From NCBI RefSeq assembly GCF_000013025.1, contig NC_008358.1:1426001-1490000 (forward strand): a stretch of 64,000 nt of DNA, read 5' to 3'. The notes under the pieces are model-generated. The model was not told the origin of the DNA. It made no database searches and saw only the letters and a list, made by a program, of their open reading frames with translations. The translations under genes and the position numbers were made by a program. Positions 1 to 11,428 of the stretch are shown piece after piece. Position 1 is the stretch's first letter; each line of letters starts with the position of its first letter. Source of the stretch: Hyphomonas neptunium ATCC 15444 (lineage in GTDB: Bacteria > Pseudomonadota > Alphaproteobacteria > Caulobacterales > Hyphomonadaceae).

Positions 1-397
1 CGGCATGGCGAATGCCCCGGAAGCGTCCCTTCGCGGCGGCTTCATGCGCGTCCAGAATGGCGTCCAGATCGTCCCGCCGCAGATCGGCATGGCCGATGAT
101 GGCCGCAATCTGCGCCTTCTCCGGCGCGGCGGCCGCGCGCTCCGCCGCAGCGGTCACAAACTCTGTCTCCCCCACGGGCCGCATCTGCTCCGGCCCCTCC
201 TTGCGATAGGCAGAGCCGCATTCCATGAACACCGTCTGGACCACGTTGTGCCCATCCTGTGTGTCCGACCACAGCTCCTCCAGATCATAGGAGAGATGCG
301 GGCGCGGCCAGAGGTGATGGTGGGGATCAACAATCTCGCGGCCCGGATCGACCACATCTTCGCGCACCTGGCTGAGCCATTCGGTATTGTTGAACAT
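1..397 (-). CDS. Amidohydrolase family protein, N-terminal part (runs off the left edge)
   Basis: On the complement an open frame starts at the ATG at 397..395 (MFNNTEWLSQ...) and continues without a stop to the window edge, about 132 codons. Residues 24-30 read VDPHHHLW, the metal-binding start of the amidohydrolase-2 (TIM-barrel metal hydrolase/decarboxylase) family, followed by the usual SYDLEEL and FMECGS stretches. A good ribosome site (GGGAGGAAG) lies 6-8 bases before the ATG. The family hydrolyses or decarboxylates small cyclic or aromatic substrates; the substrate cannot be told from this fragment. The C-terminal metal ligands lie outside the window. Confidence 0.82.
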   Translation of the reverse strand, partial: MFNNTEWLSQVREDVVDPGREIVDPHHHLWPRPHLSYDLEELWSDTQDGHNVVQTVFMECGSAYRKEGPEQMRPVGETEFVTAAAERAAAAPEKAQIAAIIGHADLRRDDLDAILDAHEAAAKGRFRGIRHA

Positions 398-596
398 CCC
401 GTCTTCCTCCCGCAACAGGCCGCTCTAGCGCGGCTTCTGCGGCCAACTTCACGCGGATTGCGCCATATTGGCAAGCAGGTTTGGCCTTTCCCCTAGGTCT
501 TTTGGCCAGACTCCACCTGTACGAACGCCCCGGACTGTCGCAGGTTGGCCCCAGCGGAATACCGCATCAGCCAAAACGGCCAGGGAGGAACGCAGC

Positions 597-875
597 ATGT
601 CAGAAACCCAGACAGATACCGCCGCCCCAATCGACGGAAAAGGCTATTGGAAAGAGGTGATCCGGCTGACGCTGGCGCTTCTCGCCATCTGGTTCCTCGC
701 CTCCTTTGGCGCGGGCATCCTGTTCCGCGAAGTGCTGGACAGCGTGAACATCGGCGGCGCCCCGCTCGGCTTCTGGTTTGCCCAGAATGGCGCGATCTAC
801 ATCTTCGTCGCGCTGATCTTCTACTACTGCTTCGCCATGAACCGCATCGAGCGGAAATACCGGATCGAAGGCTGA
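597..875 (+). CDS. DUF4212 small membrane subunit of sodium/solute symporter
   Basis: A 92-residue protein (MSETQTDTAA...) with two hydrophobic helices at about residues 22-45 and 60-80, typical of DUF4212 proteins. These are encoded directly before a large sodium:solute symporter of the VC_2705 subfamily and are thought to be its partner. The ATG at 597 is preceded by AGGGAGGAA. The symporter gene follows after 9 bases, so the two are almost surely one transcript. Given acs just downstream, acetate or another short monocarboxylate is the likely substrate; that is inference from context. Confidence 0.9.
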   Translation: MSETQTDTAAPIDGKGYWKEVIRLTLALLAIWFLASFGAGILFREVLDSVNIGGAPLGFWFAQNGAIYIFVALIFYYCFAMNRIERKYRIEG

Positions 876-884
876 GGACGCGCG

Positions 885-2666
885 ATGGACTGGACAATCT
901 TCTGGGTCGCCTCGACCTTCGCCGTCTACATCGGCATCGCCATCTGGGCGCGCGCGGGCTCCACCAACGACTTCTACGTCGCCGGCCACGGCGTCCATCC
1001 CGTCGTCAACGGCATGGCGACCGCCGCAGACTGGATGAGCGCCGCCTCCTTCCTGTCGATGGCTGGCCTGATTGCCGTGCTCGGCTATGGCGGCTCGGTT
1101 TATCTGATGGGCTGGACGGGCGGCTACGTTTTGCTCGCCCTGCTGCTGGCGCCCTTCCTGCGCGAGTTCGGCAAGTTCACGGTGCCGGACTTTGTCGGCG
1201 ACCGCTATTACAGCGACACCGCCCGCCTCGTCGCGGTCATCTGCGCCCTCTTCGTGTCCTTCACCTATATCGCCGGTCAGATGTCCGGCGTCGGCATTGC
1301 CTTCTCGCGCTTCCTCGGCGTGGATTTCAACACCGGCATTTTCATCGGTATGGGGATTGTTTTCATCTATGCCGTGCTCGGCGGCATGAAGGGTGTCACC
1401 TACACGCAGGTCGCCCAATATGTCGTGCTGATCTTCGCCTACACCGTCCCGGCGATCTTCATCTCCCTGATGCTGACCGGCAACCCCATTCCCCAGCTCG
1501 GCTTCCTCTCGAACATCAAGGGTGAAGACGTCTCGATGATCCAGAAGCTCAGCGACACGCTCACCAGCCTCGGCTTTGCCGAATACACCACCACCGACAA
1601 AACCACGTTCGACGTGTTCTGCATCACCGCGGCGCTGATGTTCGGCACCGCTGGCCTGCCACACGTCATCATCCGCTTCTTCACCGTCCCGCGCGCCCGC
1701 GATGCGCGCCTCTCGGCTGGCTGGGCGCTGGTTTTCATCGCGCTGCTCTACACCGTCGCGCCCGCCGTTGGCGCCTTCTCGCGCCTCAACGTCATCGAGA
1801 CCGTCAACGAAACCACCTATGTGGCCCCGGGCGAGGCCTATGAAGCCGAAGCCGCCGCGCTCGCCGCGGAGGGCATCACACCCTCCCCAGACTGGTTCGC
1901 CCGTTGGGAGGCCACAAACCTCGTCGGCTTCGAGGACAAGAATGGCGACGGCGCCATGCAGATCCGCGGGCCAAACGCCCCGGACGGCCTCGCCAATGAA
2001 GTCACCATCAACAACGACATCGCCGTCCTGGCCAGTCCAGAGATTGCCCAGCTTCCCGACTGGGTCGTCGGGCTCATGGTGGCCGGGGGCCTGGCCGCAG
2101 CGCTATCCACAGCGGCGGGCCTCCTGATGGTCATCTCGTCGGCGATCAGCCACGATCTTTGCCGGCGCACCTTCTTCAAGGGTATGTCTGACAAGAGCGA
2201 GCTGCGCGTTGCCCGGCTCGCCGCCGCAGGCGCTGTGGTCGCCGCTGGCTTCATGGGCATTTATTCCGCTCAGCTTGCTTTCGTGGCGCAGGTCGTGGCG
2301 TTCGCTTTCGGCCTTGCGGCTGCGTCTCTGTTCCCGGTGATCCTGCTCGGCATCTTCTGGAAACGGATGAACCGGGAAGGGGCCATCGCGTCGATGCTCA
2401 CCGGCCTCATCCCTACCTTCCTCTATATCTGGCACTTCAAGCTCGGCGCCGGAAAGGATGCCGGACCTGACGAATGGTTCCTGGGCGTCTCCCCGGAAGG
2501 CATCGGCTTTGTCGTCATGATCGCGTCGATCCTTGTCGGCGTTGGCGTGTCACTGGCCACGAGGGCGCCCCCGCAGGAGATTCAGGATCTTGTCGAGGAC
2601 ATCCGCGTTCCCGGCCGCCGCTCGCCCCATGGCGGTGGGGACGCCGATATGGCACCCGCCGAATAG
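885..2666 (+). CDS. Sodium:solute symporter (acetate permease-like, VC_2705 subfamily)
   Basis: A 593-residue polytopic inner-membrane protein of the SSS family. It starts [24 protein letters not shown] and keeps the family segments [21 protein letters not shown] near the N-terminus and [17 protein letters not shown] around residues 253-269. Unlike short ActP proteins it has a hydrophilic insertion of about 100 residues (roughly 300-395) between helices, as in the VC_2705 subfamily. A GAGGAC ribosome site precedes the ATG. It sits between the DUF4212 subunit and acs, so sodium-coupled uptake of acetate or a similar acid feeding Acs is the simplest reading. Confidence 0.9.
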   Translation: MDWTIFWVASTFAVYIGIAIWARAGSTNDFYVAGHGVHPVVNGMATAADWMSAASFLSMAGLIAVLGYGGSVYLMGWTGGYVLLALLLAPFLREFGKFTVPDFVGDRYYSDTARLVAVICALFVSFTYIAGQMSGVGIAFSRFLGVDFNTGIFIGMGIVFIYAVLGGMKGVTYTQVAQYVVLIFAYTVPAIFISLMLTGNPIPQLGFLSNIKGEDVSMIQKLSDTLTSLGFAEYTTTDKTTFDVFCITAALMFGTAGLPHVIIRFFTVPRARDARLSAGWALVFIALLYTVAPAVGAFSRLNVIETVNETTYVAPGEAYEAEAAALAAEGITPSPDWFARWEATNLVGFEDKNGDGAMQIRGPNAPDGLANEVTINNDIAVLASPEIAQLPDWVVGLMVAGGLAAALSTAAGLLMVISSAISHDLCRRTFFKGMSDKSELRVARLAAAGAVVAAGFMGIYSAQLAFVAQVVAFAFGLAAASLFPVILLGIFWKRMNREGAIASMLTGLIPTFLYIWHFKLGAGKDAGPDEWFLGVSPEGIGFVVMIASILVGVGVSLATRAPPQEIQDLVEDIRVPGRRSPHGGGDADMAPAE

Positions 2667-2779
2667 GCGCGCCTGCCAGGTCCGCCGGGCAAGGGCGGTG
2701 CGATGGGGCGTTTCACCGTCTCGACAAAACATGCATTCTGGGGGAAAGCCCCGGAGAAATTACGAAGGGAATGCCGGTC

Positions 2780-4726
<1,947 letters not shown>

Positions 4727-4820
4727 TCAGGAACCGCTAAATCTTCGCGCGGCCATCAAGGCTTTATTATCCCTGTCATGGGCATAAGCTCTGCTTCTAT
4801 GCCTGCTGAGGGGAGCCTGC

Positions 4821-5798
4821 ATGGCCGCGCCAAAGGTTTCTGTTGTGATGCCCGCCTACAAGGCTGCCGGCTTCATCGCCTTGGCAATCGCCAGCGTGCG
4901 CGCGCAAACCCTGCCGGACTGGGAACTGATCATCGTGGACGATTGCTCGCCCGATGACACCGCCGCTGTGGCCATGGCGGCGGCTGGCGGTGATCCGCGC
5001 GTGAAACTCGTCCGGGCAGACCAGAATGGCGGCGTCGCCCGCGCCCGAAACCTCGGCAACAGCCATGCTAAGGGCGACTGGATTGCCGTGCTGGATTCCG
5101 ATGACGCGTTCGAGCCCGCTCGTCTGGAAACGCTTGTCGCGGCTGCCGAAGCTGCGGGGCTCGATCTGATCGCAGACGATCTGCGCCTCGTCCCGTTCGA
5201 AAATATCACGGCGGAAGGCACCCCCTTTCTGGGGCGTGCGGACGAAACGCTTCAGCCCATAAATCTCGCGCAATGGCTCGACGGCAACCGCGCGGAGTCC
5301 AGATCGCCCATCCTTGGCTATCTCAAACCTGTTATCCGGCGGGCATTTTTGCTCCGCCACAACATTGAATATCTGCCCGAGCTGAAAGTCGCCGAGGATT
5401 GCTGGTTTGTGGCAGACCTTCTGGCCAACGGCGCCCGCTTCGCGATCCATCCGCAGGCGCTTTACCGCTACGCCATTCGCCCGGCCTCGCTTTCCCGCAC
5501 CCGTGGCCAGAATGTGTTCACGATGCAGCGCCCGGTCTATGCGCCCTTCCTGGAGCGTCATGCCGCCCGCCTTTCCGAGGCAGACCGCCGCGCCGTTGCC
5601 CGCCATCAGGCTGCCCTGCGCGATGCAGAAGCGTTCGAGGGGTTCGTGATGGCTCTGCGCCAGCGCCAGCTTCCCGCGGCCTTCGGCTGGCTTGCCGGGC
5701 GCCCGCAGGCGCTGCGTTTCTTTGCAAAGCCCGTCGGTGTGCGGCTGGAGCGTGTGGCGAAACGTTTCGGGTATCGCCCGCGCGCGCGCGTCAGCTAG
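4821..5798 (+). CDS. Glycosyltransferase family 2 (ExoO-like)
   Basis: A 325-residue cytoplasmic GT-A glycosyltransferase. The N-terminus has KVSVVMPAYKAAGFIALAI, then LIIVDDCSPDDT and the DXD-type metal site VLDSDDAFEP around residues 91-100. The layout resembles ExoO-type enzymes that add sugars to exopolysaccharide or surface glycans. GAGGGGAG precedes the ATG. It stands alone on this strand and overlaps the end of chvG by three bases in convergent orientation. Because ChvG/ChvI control exopolysaccharide genes in rhizobia, the adjacency is suggestive, but no link is shown by the sequence. Acceptor and donor sugars are unknown. Confidence 0.88.
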   Translation: MAAPKVSVVMPAYKAAGFIALAIASVRAQTLPDWELIIVDDCSPDDTAAVAMAAAGGDPRVKLVRADQNGGVARARNLGNSHAKGDWIAVLDSDDAFEPARLETLVAAAEAAGLDLIADDLRLVPFENITAEGTPFLGRADETLQPINLAQWLDGNRAESRSPILGYLKPVIRRAFLLRHNIEYLPELKVAEDCWFVADLLANGARFAIHPQALYRYAIRPASLSRTRGQNVFTMQRPVYAPFLERHAARLSEADRRAVARHQAALRDAEAFEGFVMALRQRQLPAAFGWLAGRPQALRFFAKPVGVRLERVAKRFGYRPRARVS

Positions 5799-7429
5799 AT
5801 CGCAGGCAAGTCTACCGTAAACCGCGCGCCGCCCTCTGGCCGGTTCTCCGCCCAGACTTGCCCGCGATGGGTCGCCACAATCTGTTTCACGATAGAAAGG
5901 CCAAGCCCGGAATTGTTGCCGAATGCTGTGCCTTTTGGCCTGTCCGTATAAAAACGATTGAAAATCGTTTCCACCTTATCTGCCGGAATGCCGGGGCCGG
6001 CGTCTTCCACCAGAATGCGGGCAATCGTGCGCGGCCCGTCATTGGTCTGCTCCAGGCGCACCTCAACCTTTGATCCCGGCCGCGAGAAGGAGCGCGCATT
6101 ATCGACCAGATTGCGGAGCACCTGACCCAGCGGCCCTTCGCGGCCCCGCACCAACAGCCGCGCGCCCAGCGTCGCATCCGTAAACGCCACATGCACGGCC
6201 TGCGCGTTATCCGACAGCCCCTCATAGGTGTGAACCACATCGCGCACGAACCGGGCAATGTCGATGGTCTCGCTCGGCAGGCGCGTCATCTCGGCTTCCA
6301 GGCGCGAGGCGTTGGAAATATCCGTAATCAGACGGTCCAGCCGTTTTACATCCGACGCAATCACCGCCCGCAGGCGCGCCGCCGCGTCCGGGTCCTGCAC
6401 CCGCTCCAGCGTCTCCACAGCCGAGCGGATGGAGGTCAGCGGGTTCTTCAGCTCATGGGCCACATCAGCGGCAAACTGCTCGTTCGCCTCGATCCGCTCG
6501 ATCAGCGCTTCGGTCATGCCCTGAAGGGAGGTCGCCAGATCGCCGATCTCATCGGTCCGGCGCGTCAGCTGCGGGATATCCATTCGCGCCGATGAGCCTG
6601 CACGGATACGGTCTGCCGCAATCGCCAGCCGCCGCATGGGCCGCGCAATACCGATCGTCAGCAGGATTGACGTCACAAATGCCATCAGCACCGCCACGCC
6701 GACGAACGGCACCAACGCCACCCGTTCGGCCCGGATAATCTCGTCGATGTCGCTACCCTCAACGACCAGCACACCGACCACAGCGGACACCCGCTGAATC
6801 GGCATCGACACGGAAATCACCCGCAGGCCCCGGTCCGAAAAACGCTGGCTTGCCGCCTGCTCGCCCAGGGCGGCGACGCGGAACTCTTCCTCAAACGTCT
6901 GTGTCCGGAGCGCTTCGGAGCTGCGCCTTGGCGAGAAAACGCCAAACACTTCGCCCGCCCATTCGGAAAGGTCGCGCCCCGTGCGTGCAATCCAGCCCGG
7001 CTCCCTCAGAGGGGGCAGCGCGGCCACATCCACCATGTCGGACAGGAAATAGCTGTCAGCCACCATTTCGCCGGTTGGCGTATAGATGCGCGCGCGCACC
7101 CGTTCAGGCAGGTTCAGCCGGGCAATCGCCAGACGCGCCGCTTCGGGGTTGAGCGCGGGCTCGGGCGTGGTCGCATCATCGGAAAGCAGGCCGGAGAATA
7201 CCTGCGCCTGCGCAATCAGATCCTGCTTCTTCGAAACCACGAAGCCCGCCCGCATCTCGTTCAGCACCATGGCGCCGACGATCAGAATGGCGAGCCCCGC
7301 AAGGTTCGAAGCAAAGATCAGCCGCGCAATGCGCGAGCCGAGGAGGGAGGGGCCACGCCTCTGGTTCTTCCGGCGAGGAGGGGTCGTCTCCGCCATCGCT
7401 TTCCTGCCTTGGCGCCCCCCGTCCGCCAT
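5795..7429 (-). CDS. chvG: ChvG-type sensor histidine kinase
   Basis: A 544-residue inner-membrane kinase. A first helix (about 36-57), a periplasmic stimulus-sensing region (about 58-237) and a second helix (238-260) are followed by HAMP, the H-box FAADVAHELKNPLTS with the phospho-accepting His near 325, the N-box LRNLVDNARSF, and the G-boxes DAGPGIP and GLGLSIV. This is the ChvG/ExoS pattern, an acid/envelope-stress sensor paired with ChvI. Start choice is open between 7429 and the Met at 7396. The 7429 ATG overlaps the upstream cyclophilin stop (TGATG), suggesting coupling. The cognate regulator lies 1.6 kb away rather than adjacent. Confidence 0.9.
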   Translation of the reverse strand: MADGGRQGRKAMAETTPPRRKNQRRGPSLLGSRIARLIFASNLAGLAILIVGAMVLNEMRAGFVVSKKQDLIAQAQVFSGLLSDDATTPEPALNPEAARLAIARLNLPERVRARIYTPTGEMVADSYFLSDMVDVAALPPLREPGWIARTGRDLSEWAGEVFGVFSPRRSSEALRTQTFEEEFRVAALGEQAASQRFSDRGLRVISVSMPIQRVSAVVGVLVVEGSDIDEIIRAERVALVPFVGVAVLMAFVTSILLTIGIARPMRRLAIAADRIRAGSSARMDIPQLTRRTDEIGDLATSLQGMTEALIERIEANEQFAADVAHELKNPLTSIRSAVETLERVQDPDAAARLRAVIASDVKRLDRLITDISNASRLEAEMTRLPSETIDIARFVRDVVHTYEGLSDNAQAVHVAFTDATLGARLLVRGREGPLGQVLRNLVDNARSFSRPGSKVEVRLEQTNDGPRTIARILVEDAGPGIPADKVETIFNRFYTDRPKGTAFGNNSGLGLSIVKQIVATHRGQVWAENRPEGGARFTVDLPAI

Positions 7430-7893
7430 CAGGTGTCGGCGGCGACCCGCATCGTCACGATACGGTCCGGATTGCGTGGCGGCTCGCCTTTGGCCAGCTG
7501 GTCAATGATGTCCATCCCTTCGCTCACCTTGCCCCACACGGTATATTGCCGGTCAAGGAAGCGGGCTTCGTCGAAGCAGATGAAGAACTGGCTGTTGGCC
7601 GAATGCGGCGCAGAGGTGCGCGCCATCGAGCAGGTGCCGCGCACGTGCGGCTCGGCATTGAACTCGGCTTTCAGGTCCGGCTTTTTTGACCCGCCGGTAC
7701 CATTGCCTTTCGGGCAACCGGCCTGCGCCATGAAGCCGGCAATCACGCGGTGAAAGACGATGCCATCATAAAACCCTTCACGGGCGAGTTCCTTGATGCG
7801 CGCAACGTGACCTGGCGCAAGATCGGGGCGCAATTCGATGGTGATGCTGCCCTTGGAGGTTTCAACGAGAAGCGTGTTTTCTGGGTCGGACAT
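7429..7893 (-). CDS. Cyclophilin-type peptidyl-prolyl cis-trans isomerase
   Basis: A 154-residue single-domain cyclophilin (MSDPENTLLVETSKGSITIEL...), with the family core FHRVIAGFMAQAGCPKGNGTGG, the active-site stretch NSQFFICF and the WGKVSEGMDIID tail. No signal peptide is seen, so it is cytoplasmic, where it would speed proline isomerisation during folding. The start at 7893 is chosen because AGGAAAG lies just upstream and the next in-frame Met is farther from a ribosome site. Its stop overlaps the chvG start by one base, so the two are probably co-translated. A link to ChvG signalling is not known. Confidence 0.92.
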   Translation of the reverse strand: MSDPENTLLVETSKGSITIELRPDLAPGHVARIKELAREGFYDGIVFHRVIAGFMAQAGCPKGNGTGGSKKPDLKAEFNAEPHVRGTCSMARTSAPHSANSQFFICFDEARFLDRQYTVWGKVSEGMDIIDQLAKGEPPRNPDRIVTMRVAADT

Positions 7894-8010
7894 AATTTTC
7901 TTTCCTGGCTGGGCCGTCGCTGGCACTGTGGCTATTCAATCGCGGCACTGGCGGCAAGCGCTACCTGCATGTATTATTAAGTCATTCTGGTTCGGCTGAC
8001 GAGGACAACC

Positions 8011-8484
8011 GTGGCTCCGCTGCTAGGCACCCTTCTGGCGATTGTCCTGGGCTGCCTTGGCTTGCTCCATTTGATATGGGCGGCCGGGATCGCATTTCCA
8101 TTCCCGAATGAGCAGTCTCTGGCCCGCTCCATCGTCGGCCGGCGCGGCATCACCCGGCTGCCCTCGCGCGCCTCGGTTGCGCTTCTGGGGGCGTTGCTCA
8201 TCTGTGGGGCGTGTGCCGCCGTCATCATGGGGCATTACGCAGCCGCATTTCCGGCGCTGAAGCTCCTCCTCGTGCCCGTTGGCCTGTTCCTGTCGGCCAT
8301 CTTCCTGCTGCGCGGCCTGGTCGGCATCCTGCCGGCCTTCGAGCGTGCCGCCCCCGAGCAGCCCTATCTTTCGCTCAACCGCCGCCTCTATTCTCCGCTT
8401 TGCGCCCTGATCGGGGTGGGCTTCCTCGCGCTCACCTTCTCGCTGCCCAACTGGGCGTGGCACTTCTCGCGCATCTTCGGCTAG
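8011..8484 (+). CDS. DUF3995 small integral membrane protein
   Basis: A 157-residue protein with four hydrophobic segments (about 5-25, 50-70, 75-97, 125-145) and the GLLHLIWA motif near the N-terminus and the AxPxLKLLLVPVGL centre that mark DUF3995. It begins at a GTG (8011) preceded by GAGGACAACC. It lies on the plus strand, inserted among minus-strand genes between the cyclophilin and the hydrolase, and its 3' end overlaps the hydrolase's 3' end by four bases. No function is known for the family. Confidence 0.82.
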   Translation: MAPLLGTLLAIVLGCLGLLHLIWAAGIAFPFPNEQSLARSIVGRRGITRLPSRASVALLGALLICGACAAVIMGHYAAAFPALKLLLVPVGLFLSAIFLLRGLVGILPAFERAAPEQPYLSLNRRLYSPLCALIGVGFLALTFSLPNWAWHFSRIFG

Positions 8485-9062
8485 GCTGGCGCCAGGGCTG
8501 CAAGCCAGTCCTCAGCTGATTTTCCGTCCGCCCCCTTCGCGGCCATCATCCCGGCGAAGTTCCAATGGTTCAGCCCCGTGGGGATGGTCACATCCGCCTC
8601 CCGCCAGGCGCGGTGAACCCCGCCGCCCGCCAGATAGCCGAACGATTTGACCCGGTCAGACCGGTCGGGCGCTTCGGCCACCGCATCCACATGCACCACA
8701 AACTGCGCCGAAGCGGGCCGCCCCTGCCAATAGGAGAGCGGCAGGGAAGGTTTGGCCACCGGGTCCGCCCCGATCAGAACCACATCGCCGTCAATCCGCC
8801 GGGCCACGCGCAACGCTGCGTCCGCGCCCCAGCTATGGCCGATCAGGGCCAACGGTTTCCCATCGGCCAGCAAGCTGCGCGCCAGCTCCAACGCCGCCAC
8901 CGCCTTGTAATGAGGGAAATACCGAACCACACGGCCTGTGGGCTCCATCAACCGGCGGCGCGCCTCCGCATAGCTCAGCACAAGGCGTGAGCTTTCGTCT
9001 GCCGCGCCGCCGAGATAAAGCTCCGCAGGCGGTCTATTCGGTATAGCGGTAGCCGACACCAT
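8481..9062 (-). CDS. Alpha/beta-hydrolase-like protein
   Basis: A 193-residue protein ([19 protein letters not shown]...) with the nucleophile elbow GHSWGA near residues 78-83, a following [10 protein letters not shown] strand and a late histidine in GLNHWNF, consistent with a small alpha/beta hydrolase of unknown substrate. The start at 9062 lies 29 bases inside the 3' end of chvI, so the gene is likely translated as part of a chvI transcript. No signal peptide is evident. It may be a lipase/thioesterase-like enzyme; that is only a fold-level guess. Confidence 0.75.
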   Translation of the reverse strand: MVSATAIPNRPPAELYLGGAADESSRLVLSYAEARRRLMEPTGRVVRYFPHYKAVAALELARSLLADGKPLALIGHSWGADAALRVARRIDGDVVLIGADPVAKPSLPLSYWQGRPASAQFVVHVDAVAEAPDRSDRVKSFGYLAGGGVHRAWREADVTIPTGLNHWNFAGMMAAKGADGKSAEDWLAALAPA

Positions 9063-9726
9063 ACAGCGTTTCGATCGCATCGAACTCGTCGGTCACTTCG
9101 CGGAACTTCTTGCGAAGGCGCTTGATGTGGCTGTCGATGGTGCGGTCGTCCACATAGATCTGGTCATCATAGGCAGCGTCCATCAGCTGGTCGCGGCTTT
9201 TGACGTATCCCGGCCGCGTGGCCAGCGCCTGAAGGATCAGGAACTCGGTTACCGTCAGGCGAACCTGCTTGCCGTCCCAGGTGCAGGCATGGCGGTTGGG
9301 GTCGAGCACCAGCTTGCCGCGCACGATGGCTTTCACGTCGCCTTCTTCGGGCACTGCCGACGCCCCGCGCGAGCGGCGCAGAACGGCTTTCACGCGCTCG
9401 GCCAGCAGGCGGTTGGAGCAGGGTTTGCGCACGAAATCATCGGCGCCGATATTGAAACCGATCACCTCGTCGATTTCTTCATCCTTGGAGGTGAGGAAGA
9501 TCACCGGCAGCTCGGATGTCTGGCGCAGGCGGCGCAGCAATTCCATGCCGTCCATCTTCGGCATCTTGATGTCGAGGATGGCGATGTCAGGTGGGGAGTC
9601 GGTCAGCGCGGGCAGGGCAGATTCGCCATCATGATAGGCGCGCACCTGATACCCTTCGGCTTCAAAGAACATCTTCAGCGAGGCTACGATGTTTTCGTCG
9701 TCGTCCACGAGTGCCAGTGTGGTCAT
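9034..9726 (-). CDS. chvI: ChvI-type OmpR-family response regulator
   Basis: A 230-residue two-domain regulator. The receiver domain starts [26 protein letters not shown], the phospho-acceptor Asp is in [13 protein letters not shown] near residue 52, and [10 protein letters not shown] follows. The winged-helix DNA-binding domain ends [18 protein letters not shown] and YGVGYRY. The N-terminus is strikingly ChvI-like. The Met at 9726 is used because it matches ChvI starts and has AAGGA upstream; an open frame extends back to 9840. It would be phosphorylated by the ChvG at 5795-7429 and control envelope, acid and polysaccharide genes. Confidence 0.92.
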   Translation of the reverse strand: MTTLALVDDDENIVASLKMFFEAEGYQVRAYHDGESALPALTDSPPDIAILDIKMPKMDGMELLRRLRQTSELPVIFLTSKDEEIDEVIGFNIGADDFVRKPCSNRLLAERVKAVLRRSRGASAVPEEGDVKAIVRGKLVLDPNRHACTWDGKQVRLTVTEFLILQALATRPGYVKSRDQLMDAAYDDQIYVDDRTIDSHIKRLRKKFREVTDEFDAIETLYGVGYRYTE

Positions 9727-9951
9727 GTCCCGGTCCTTGTCTGCCAGCTTATGCTCAGCCCCTGCTGCGGGGCGGCCGCCATTGGTATGTTCAAACATTG
9801 TTCGCGTCATCGAGATAGCCCTCCTTCCTTGCTGTTGCAATGTAAGGCGGAGACTTCGGCGAGCGCTTGCTCACATTACGGTCTTTTAAGGGAGAATTGG
9901 GGCAACGCGGTGTTCGCCGGCCCGGCCGGGCTTGGCCGGCGCCGCAAAGGC
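9727..9951. promoter_or_regulatory. Intergenic region upstream of chvI
   Basis: 225 bases between the PLP enzyme and chvI, both on the minus strand. A short inverted repeat GAGC-AAGC-GCTC lies near 9860-9871. Any chvI promoter must be here or further upstream; no clear -35/-10 pair can be named by eye. Confidence 0.35.
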
Positions 9952-10968
9952 TCAGGCCGCAACCTCAGGCGCCATAGACGCGATCACCGGCTCCAGCCGC
10001 GCGCGCGCCGCATCAAACGCGTCCGCGCCAACCGACGGGATATACCGGCTGTCGATCTCGTCCAGATACCGTTCGTCCCCATCGGCGCAGACGCACACCA
10101 CCCGCCTGCGCTCACTCTGCCGCGACAGCCATTCCAGCGCGCCGACCACCACGCCCACGCTGGACAGCCCGATATGCGTCAGCCCGCGCGCTTCCAACAG
10201 GGTGAAGGCCGCCAGAACCGACGCCTCATCCACCCGCAGCATGCCGGGGTCTGGTCGCATCCCGGCAAAGCTGGATCGCCGCTGGCTGCCATAGCCCGGC
10301 ACTTTCAGCTTGCCGCTCTCGCAAGCGGGCGCAAGGAAGGCGGAGGATGCTTCCGGCTCCACCAGAACCAGCTGCGTGCCGTTCCGCTCGGCCTTCAGAT
10401 AGTCCGAAAAGCCCCGCGCCGTGCCGCCGGAGGAAGATGTGACGAAGCAGGCATCAAACGGCCCGTCTGCAAACACTTCCGGCGCCGTCCAGTGCTCGTG
10501 GGAGGCCGGGTTCATGAAATTGGCGTACTGGTTGAGGAAGGTCTGTCCCTCGGCGGCGCTGATCTCGCCCGCCACCCGCATCCGCGCCGCGTTGGAGCAT
10601 TCTCCCGGCGCCGGCTCGGCGATCACCAGCCGCGCGCCCGCCCGCTTGATGCCCTCGGCATTGAACGCGCTGATCGAGGATGACGACACAATCGTCGCCG
10701 CGATGCCCATCTCCTGGCAGATGCTGGCCAGCGCGTAGCCGTAATTGCCCGAGGACGCATCCACGACAGCCTCGACAGGGCCCTTTTCAGCAATGGTCTG
10801 CGAGAGGATGTACCACGCCACCCGGTCCTTGACCGAGCCGAACGCGTTGCACCGTTCTTCCTTCAGCAACAATTCATGGCGAATGCCGTTCAGGGTGATG
10901 GAGAAGGGGGTCAGCGGGGTATTGCCGATTCCAAAAGGGCAATCCGTCATGTCTGTTCTGGCTGTCAT
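9952..10968 (-). CDS. PLP-dependent beta-replacement enzyme (cysteine synthase/SbnA-like)
   Basis: A 338-residue fold-type II PLP enzyme. The Schiff-base lysine lies in FGSVKDRVAWY (compare GGSVKDR of cysteine synthases), the substrate loop is DASSGNYGYAL, and the phosphate-binding loop is SSSGGTARG. These differ from canonical CysK (SGNTG, GTGGT), so the substrate may not be O-acetylserine; SbnA-like diaminopropionate synthesis is one possibility. The 10968 ATG has GAGGCAGG upstream. It is monocistronic on the minus strand, 225 bases upstream of chvI. The real CysK of this window is at 23124-24131. Confidence 0.8.
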   Translation of the reverse strand: MTARTDMTDCPFGIGNTPLTPFSITLNGIRHELLLKEERCNAFGSVKDRVAWYILSQTIAEKGPVEAVVDASSGNYGYALASICQEMGIAATIVSSSSISAFNAEGIKRAGARLVIAEPAPGECSNAARMRVAGEISAAEGQTFLNQYANFMNPASHEHWTAPEVFADGPFDACFVTSSSGGTARGFSDYLKAERNGTQLVLVEPEASSAFLAPACESGKLKVPGYGSQRRSSFAGMRPDPGMLRVDEASVLAAFTLLEARGLTHIGLSSVGVVVGALEWLSRQSERRRVVCVCADGDERYLDEIDSRYIPSVGADAFDAARARLEPVIASMAPEVAA

Positions 10969-11281
10969 CAGCCTGCCTCGATCTTGGTCTGTTGCGGCGC
11001 AGCACATGGCTAGCAGTCTCCGGCGCGTTCGGGAATGCGGCATCTGCTTTGTATGAATACGTAATGCGGAAAGGATTCGGGCGAAATTGCGGGGACAGGC
11101 AGAGGTCTTATCCTCGCCCGCGCGAATGCCCGAACCTCGAATTTTCAGCACATTGAGCGAGAATTTCCGGCGCGTTATCCGCCGGGGGGCGTCTGCCTTT
11201 ATCTTCGGTATCAGGCTGGAAGTTCGCCCTTTCAGCCTCGGGTCCGGCGGTCTTCAAAGGAGGCTTGCCACGGCCGCCACT

Positions 11282-11428
11282 CTGCGGATGGGAACGCCAC
11301 GGGACGCCGGGGACAAACCTTCCACCACCATTAAACCACTCCGTCCCCGGACCAACAGGGCCAAGCCCATCCGCAGGACCTGCCAGAAACGCAAAACCGG
11401 AAGGGGAGCCCCTGTCCGGGTTTTGGTG
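11282..11428 (+). ncRNA. Strongly structured intergenic stretch, candidate small RNA or leader
   Basis: Within the 532-base gap 10969-11500 there are nested complementary segments. An 11-bp perfect outer helix is CTGCGGATGGG at 11282-11292 pairing with 11366-11376. Inside it is an 8-bp helix, CCGGGGAC at 11307-11314 pairing with 11343-11350. A separate long hairpin at 11392-11425 (CAAAACC ... GGTTTTG, with a GGGG-AG-CCCC tip) follows. Such nesting is unlikely by chance. No match to tmRNA, SRP RNA or RNase P RNA core motifs was recognised. Strand is not certain because helices read the same from both strands; plus is chosen because the terminal hairpin would end the transcript. Confidence 0.4.
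11392..11425 (+). terminator. Terminator-like hairpin
   Basis: Arms CAAAACC/GGTTTTG continue through GGA/TCC and AGGGG/CCCCT with one-base bulges around a two-base loop, giving about 15 pairs. The run of T in the 3' arm is part of the stem, so it could end transcription from either strand. It sits 75 bases before the start codon of the TonB-domain gene and could instead attenuate that gene. Confidence 0.4.

Noticed and set aside
5-496. A 163-residue plus-strand open frame at the left edge
   Set aside because: It is the opposite strand of the amidohydrolase gene, whose frame has the DPHHHLW motif and a good ribosome site.
11282-11428. tmRNA, SRP RNA or RNase P RNA
   Set aside because: The core sequences expected for these RNAs, such as the SRP GGAAG-type loop in its helix context, are not in place.
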